NCBI GenBank assembly: GCA_003254905.1
Contig: QANU01010301.1
Location: forward strand, 1-64,000
DNA from: Nissolia schottii
Taxonomy: Eukaryota; Streptophyta; Magnoliopsida; Fabales; Fabaceae
Length of the DNA: 64,000 nucleotides
Reading direction: 5' to 3'
Shown here: positions 62,011-64,000 of the stretch, piece by piece
Numbering within the stretch: the first letter of the stretch is position 1
Layout: each line of letters begins with the position of its first letter
Notes under the pieces: generated by a model
What the model was told of the DNA's origin: nothing
Database searches by the model: none
What the model saw: the letters and a program-made list of their open reading frames with translations, nothing else
Program-made: the position numbers and the translations under genes

Positions 62011-64000
62011 TTATTTATTTACACAATAGTTGATTTGTTAGTTTAAGATTGTTGATTTATAAAGGTTGGATTGCTCATTATTTTATTATTTTCTTTATTT
62101 TTTTACGAGCACAGAAGAAGAGTGAGGTTGAAGAGAGAATGTGAGGAGTTGTATATTTTAATATGTTATCTATTTTTGTTATTTGTTTTCGTTATCTAGG
62201 TAGCATATCTCTAATAAAATAAAGGAGAAGTGTTTTTTTTTTCCTCATCTTTTCCTGCCAGCAAGATGGACAAATTCCTAACACACTACAGGAAATAATA
62301 CTGTTAATTAAATCTGAAGCGGCAAAGACCAATTATTCCTGTAAACTGAGAATTATCACTCAAATTTTCCTCCAACCAAGTATCAACAGTTTGGTGGAAA
62401 AAGGAGATTTTGATAATTCTATATAGTCATAGACTTAATGGTTTGATAACTTCATTAGTTAGACCTGTGTCACCCTTTTCACTCGCATGATCAAATTTAT
62501 TCGAGCTTATACTTCTCATCTCACCTACGTCATGATTTCCACAACTTGAGGACAAAAGTTTCTGCTGTGCTAGCCATGTTTGATAGTAATAATATCTCCG
62601 ATACCTCCATGTTCGATTCTGCTGGTATTTGCTTTCTTAGGAGGTAGTTTTTGGTTCTTTTGTGCATAAAACAAAATAGTTTACGTATCCAATTTCAGTG
62701 TAGGTTGCTTGACAATGACATTATTTTAGTGAGATGCAAATCTGTGCACACAAAGTTGGCTAACTCAAACAAATTGTGAACTCTACCTTGCAAATAGTCC
62801 ATTCAGTTTGACGATTTTTTTAACAATTTATATTTGTATGAGTCATATCTTGAAATCGTCACTTGTTGCAAATGATGATTTCATAAATAAAGTAATAATA
62901 AATATTTTGAAATAATCACCTAGTGTCAAATGAGTCAAGTTAGTAGGGTGATTCATGGTGTGTGTGTGTATATTTATTTATAAAAATTTCATTTTTTTTT
63001 CAATTTAACTTATTTTTTTTAATAAAAATCTGTTTTTTAATTAAAAAATATGTTATCTTTTAATGCATTAAATGAGTTTAGGTCCAAAAAGAAAATAAAT
63101 CTAATAACAAAAAGAAAATATTTTTTAATAAATATAAAATAATAATAATAATTAAATAATTAAACAATGGTAGGCGAGTTGCGAGTCGAGTCGGGTTATA
63201 CAATTCAGACTTGACTACCCGACCCTATTTAAGTGACTGGTTAGGCATGTACGACCTACTGACTAGATACAAAGGGGTCGGATTGGGTCACATTGACCTG
63301 ACCCATTGTTTAGCTCTAAAAAAAAATCATACCTTATAACTTTTAACACTCAAACCTTGGGCCAATGATTTTACAAAAAAACTAAATCCAATCACAACTT
63401 TGAATGGGCTTTGATTTTCTTAGATATTAGTTGAGAATGATTCTCGACATTTTTTCAATTAATACTATTTTAAGATATCTTTTAAAAACTATTTATAATA
63501 ATATTTTTCTTAAAGTATTGACTTACTCTGATCAAAAGAAAATGTGACCATTAATGAAGTTTAAACAAAGGAGTTCAACAAGTGACAAATGAAAAAGTAG
63601 AGGTATTAAAATGGATTAGGTCAATCCATTCAAGCTGGGCGCATTGGGTCGGGCCATTTTGAGTTTTAGGTAGTGCTCGTATGAGATAAAAAAGAAATGA
63701 GAAATGTTTTATAAAGAGCTCATTTGGATGAGTTTTTAAAGTAGAATTAGTTTATTATGTTATTTTTTAATTGTAGTTGAATGCTCCCCTAAGTTAGAAA
63801 ATTGAGGAAGAGTATAGTCGTCAAATTTGTGCCTTCTTGATTGAAGAATTTTCTCCTCCAAAATTTTCACAAACTACTTAGCTTCCAAGGGAGCCAAGTT
63901 TGAACAAAAGAAAAAATTAATCCTAGCAATACATCAATAAAGCCCAAAAGAGCCCATGGTTACTTATGGCGTCGTTGGGCCAATGATGTCCTCCACTTAA
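62011..64000. other. AT-rich intergenic DNA
   Basis: No gene recognised. At about 63170-63320 GGGTCGG/GACCCA-type words end in TTTAGCTCTA, reminiscent of a hAT terminus, but I cannot find its partner end. Confidence 0.45.

Noticed and set aside
63170..63320. A third hAT element
   Set aside because: One hAT-like end (TTTAGCTCTA with GACCCA words) is visible, but no partner end or target duplication could be found.

Overview
The window is nuclear DNA from a flowering plant: AT-rich, with many-exon genes using GT/AG introns, plant-only families (DUF26 receptor kinases, a BKI1-like protein, an ARIA-type ARM/BTB protein, a T-type cyclin) and nested transposons. A dicot, probably a legume such as soybean, fits best. 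That guess rests on overall character and on an LTR with repeated CCGCTSAGCG motifs, not on a search.

Layout. 1-4.8 kb holds retroelement remains and one clean hAT element with a perfect 8-bp target duplication. 5.2-10.8 kb holds two near-identical tandem cysteine-rich receptor-like kinases (CRKs) that the assembly joins through a single N in mid-exon, with a decayed third copy at 13.7-14.7 kb. 16.8-24.0 kb is a complete 19-exon minus-strand ARM-repeat/BTB gene (711 codons, ARIA/ABAP1 type), with a 608-base pure A tract just beyond its stop and a 183-bp N gap in one intron. 24.4-30.4 kb is transposon-rich. 30.8-34.2 kb is a nine-exon secreted malectin-like/LRR protein. 35.4-36.2 kb is a DUF1645-type protein. 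36.2-47 kb is gene-poor with MITEs and an N gap. 47.0-48.0 kb is a BKI1-like membrane-associated kinase regulator. 48.3-49.7 kb is a gene-carrying Mutator-like element. 49.7-54.4 kb is mostly empty. 54.5-61.1 kb is a cyclin T gene. The rest is AT-rich with degenerate repeats.

The most unusual feature is a set of three Mutator-like elements (MULEs) with long terminal inverted repeats (about 180-260 bp). Two carry pieces of host genes, so they are Pack-MULEs. One carries a SCARECROW-type GRAS fragment and was later split by a 1.03-kb LTR retroelement with intact LTRs, a primer-binding site, a polypurine tract and a perfect 5-bp duplication. The other has a perfect 9-bp target duplication and carries an XLT2/MUR3-type xyloglucan galactosyltransferase fragment, inside which lies about 213 bp of chloroplast ycf2. 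All three elements end 340-430 bp upstream of the start codon of an intact gene (ARM/BTB, malectin/LRR, BKI1-like), so each may contribute promoter or silencing signals.

The genes are mostly independent housekeeping or signalling genes. There is a loose theme of cell-surface receptor signalling (CRKs, malectin/LRR protein, BKI1-like kinase inhibitor), but nothing shows that they act together. Gene models were read by eye from splice sites and conserved protein motifs; no search was run.
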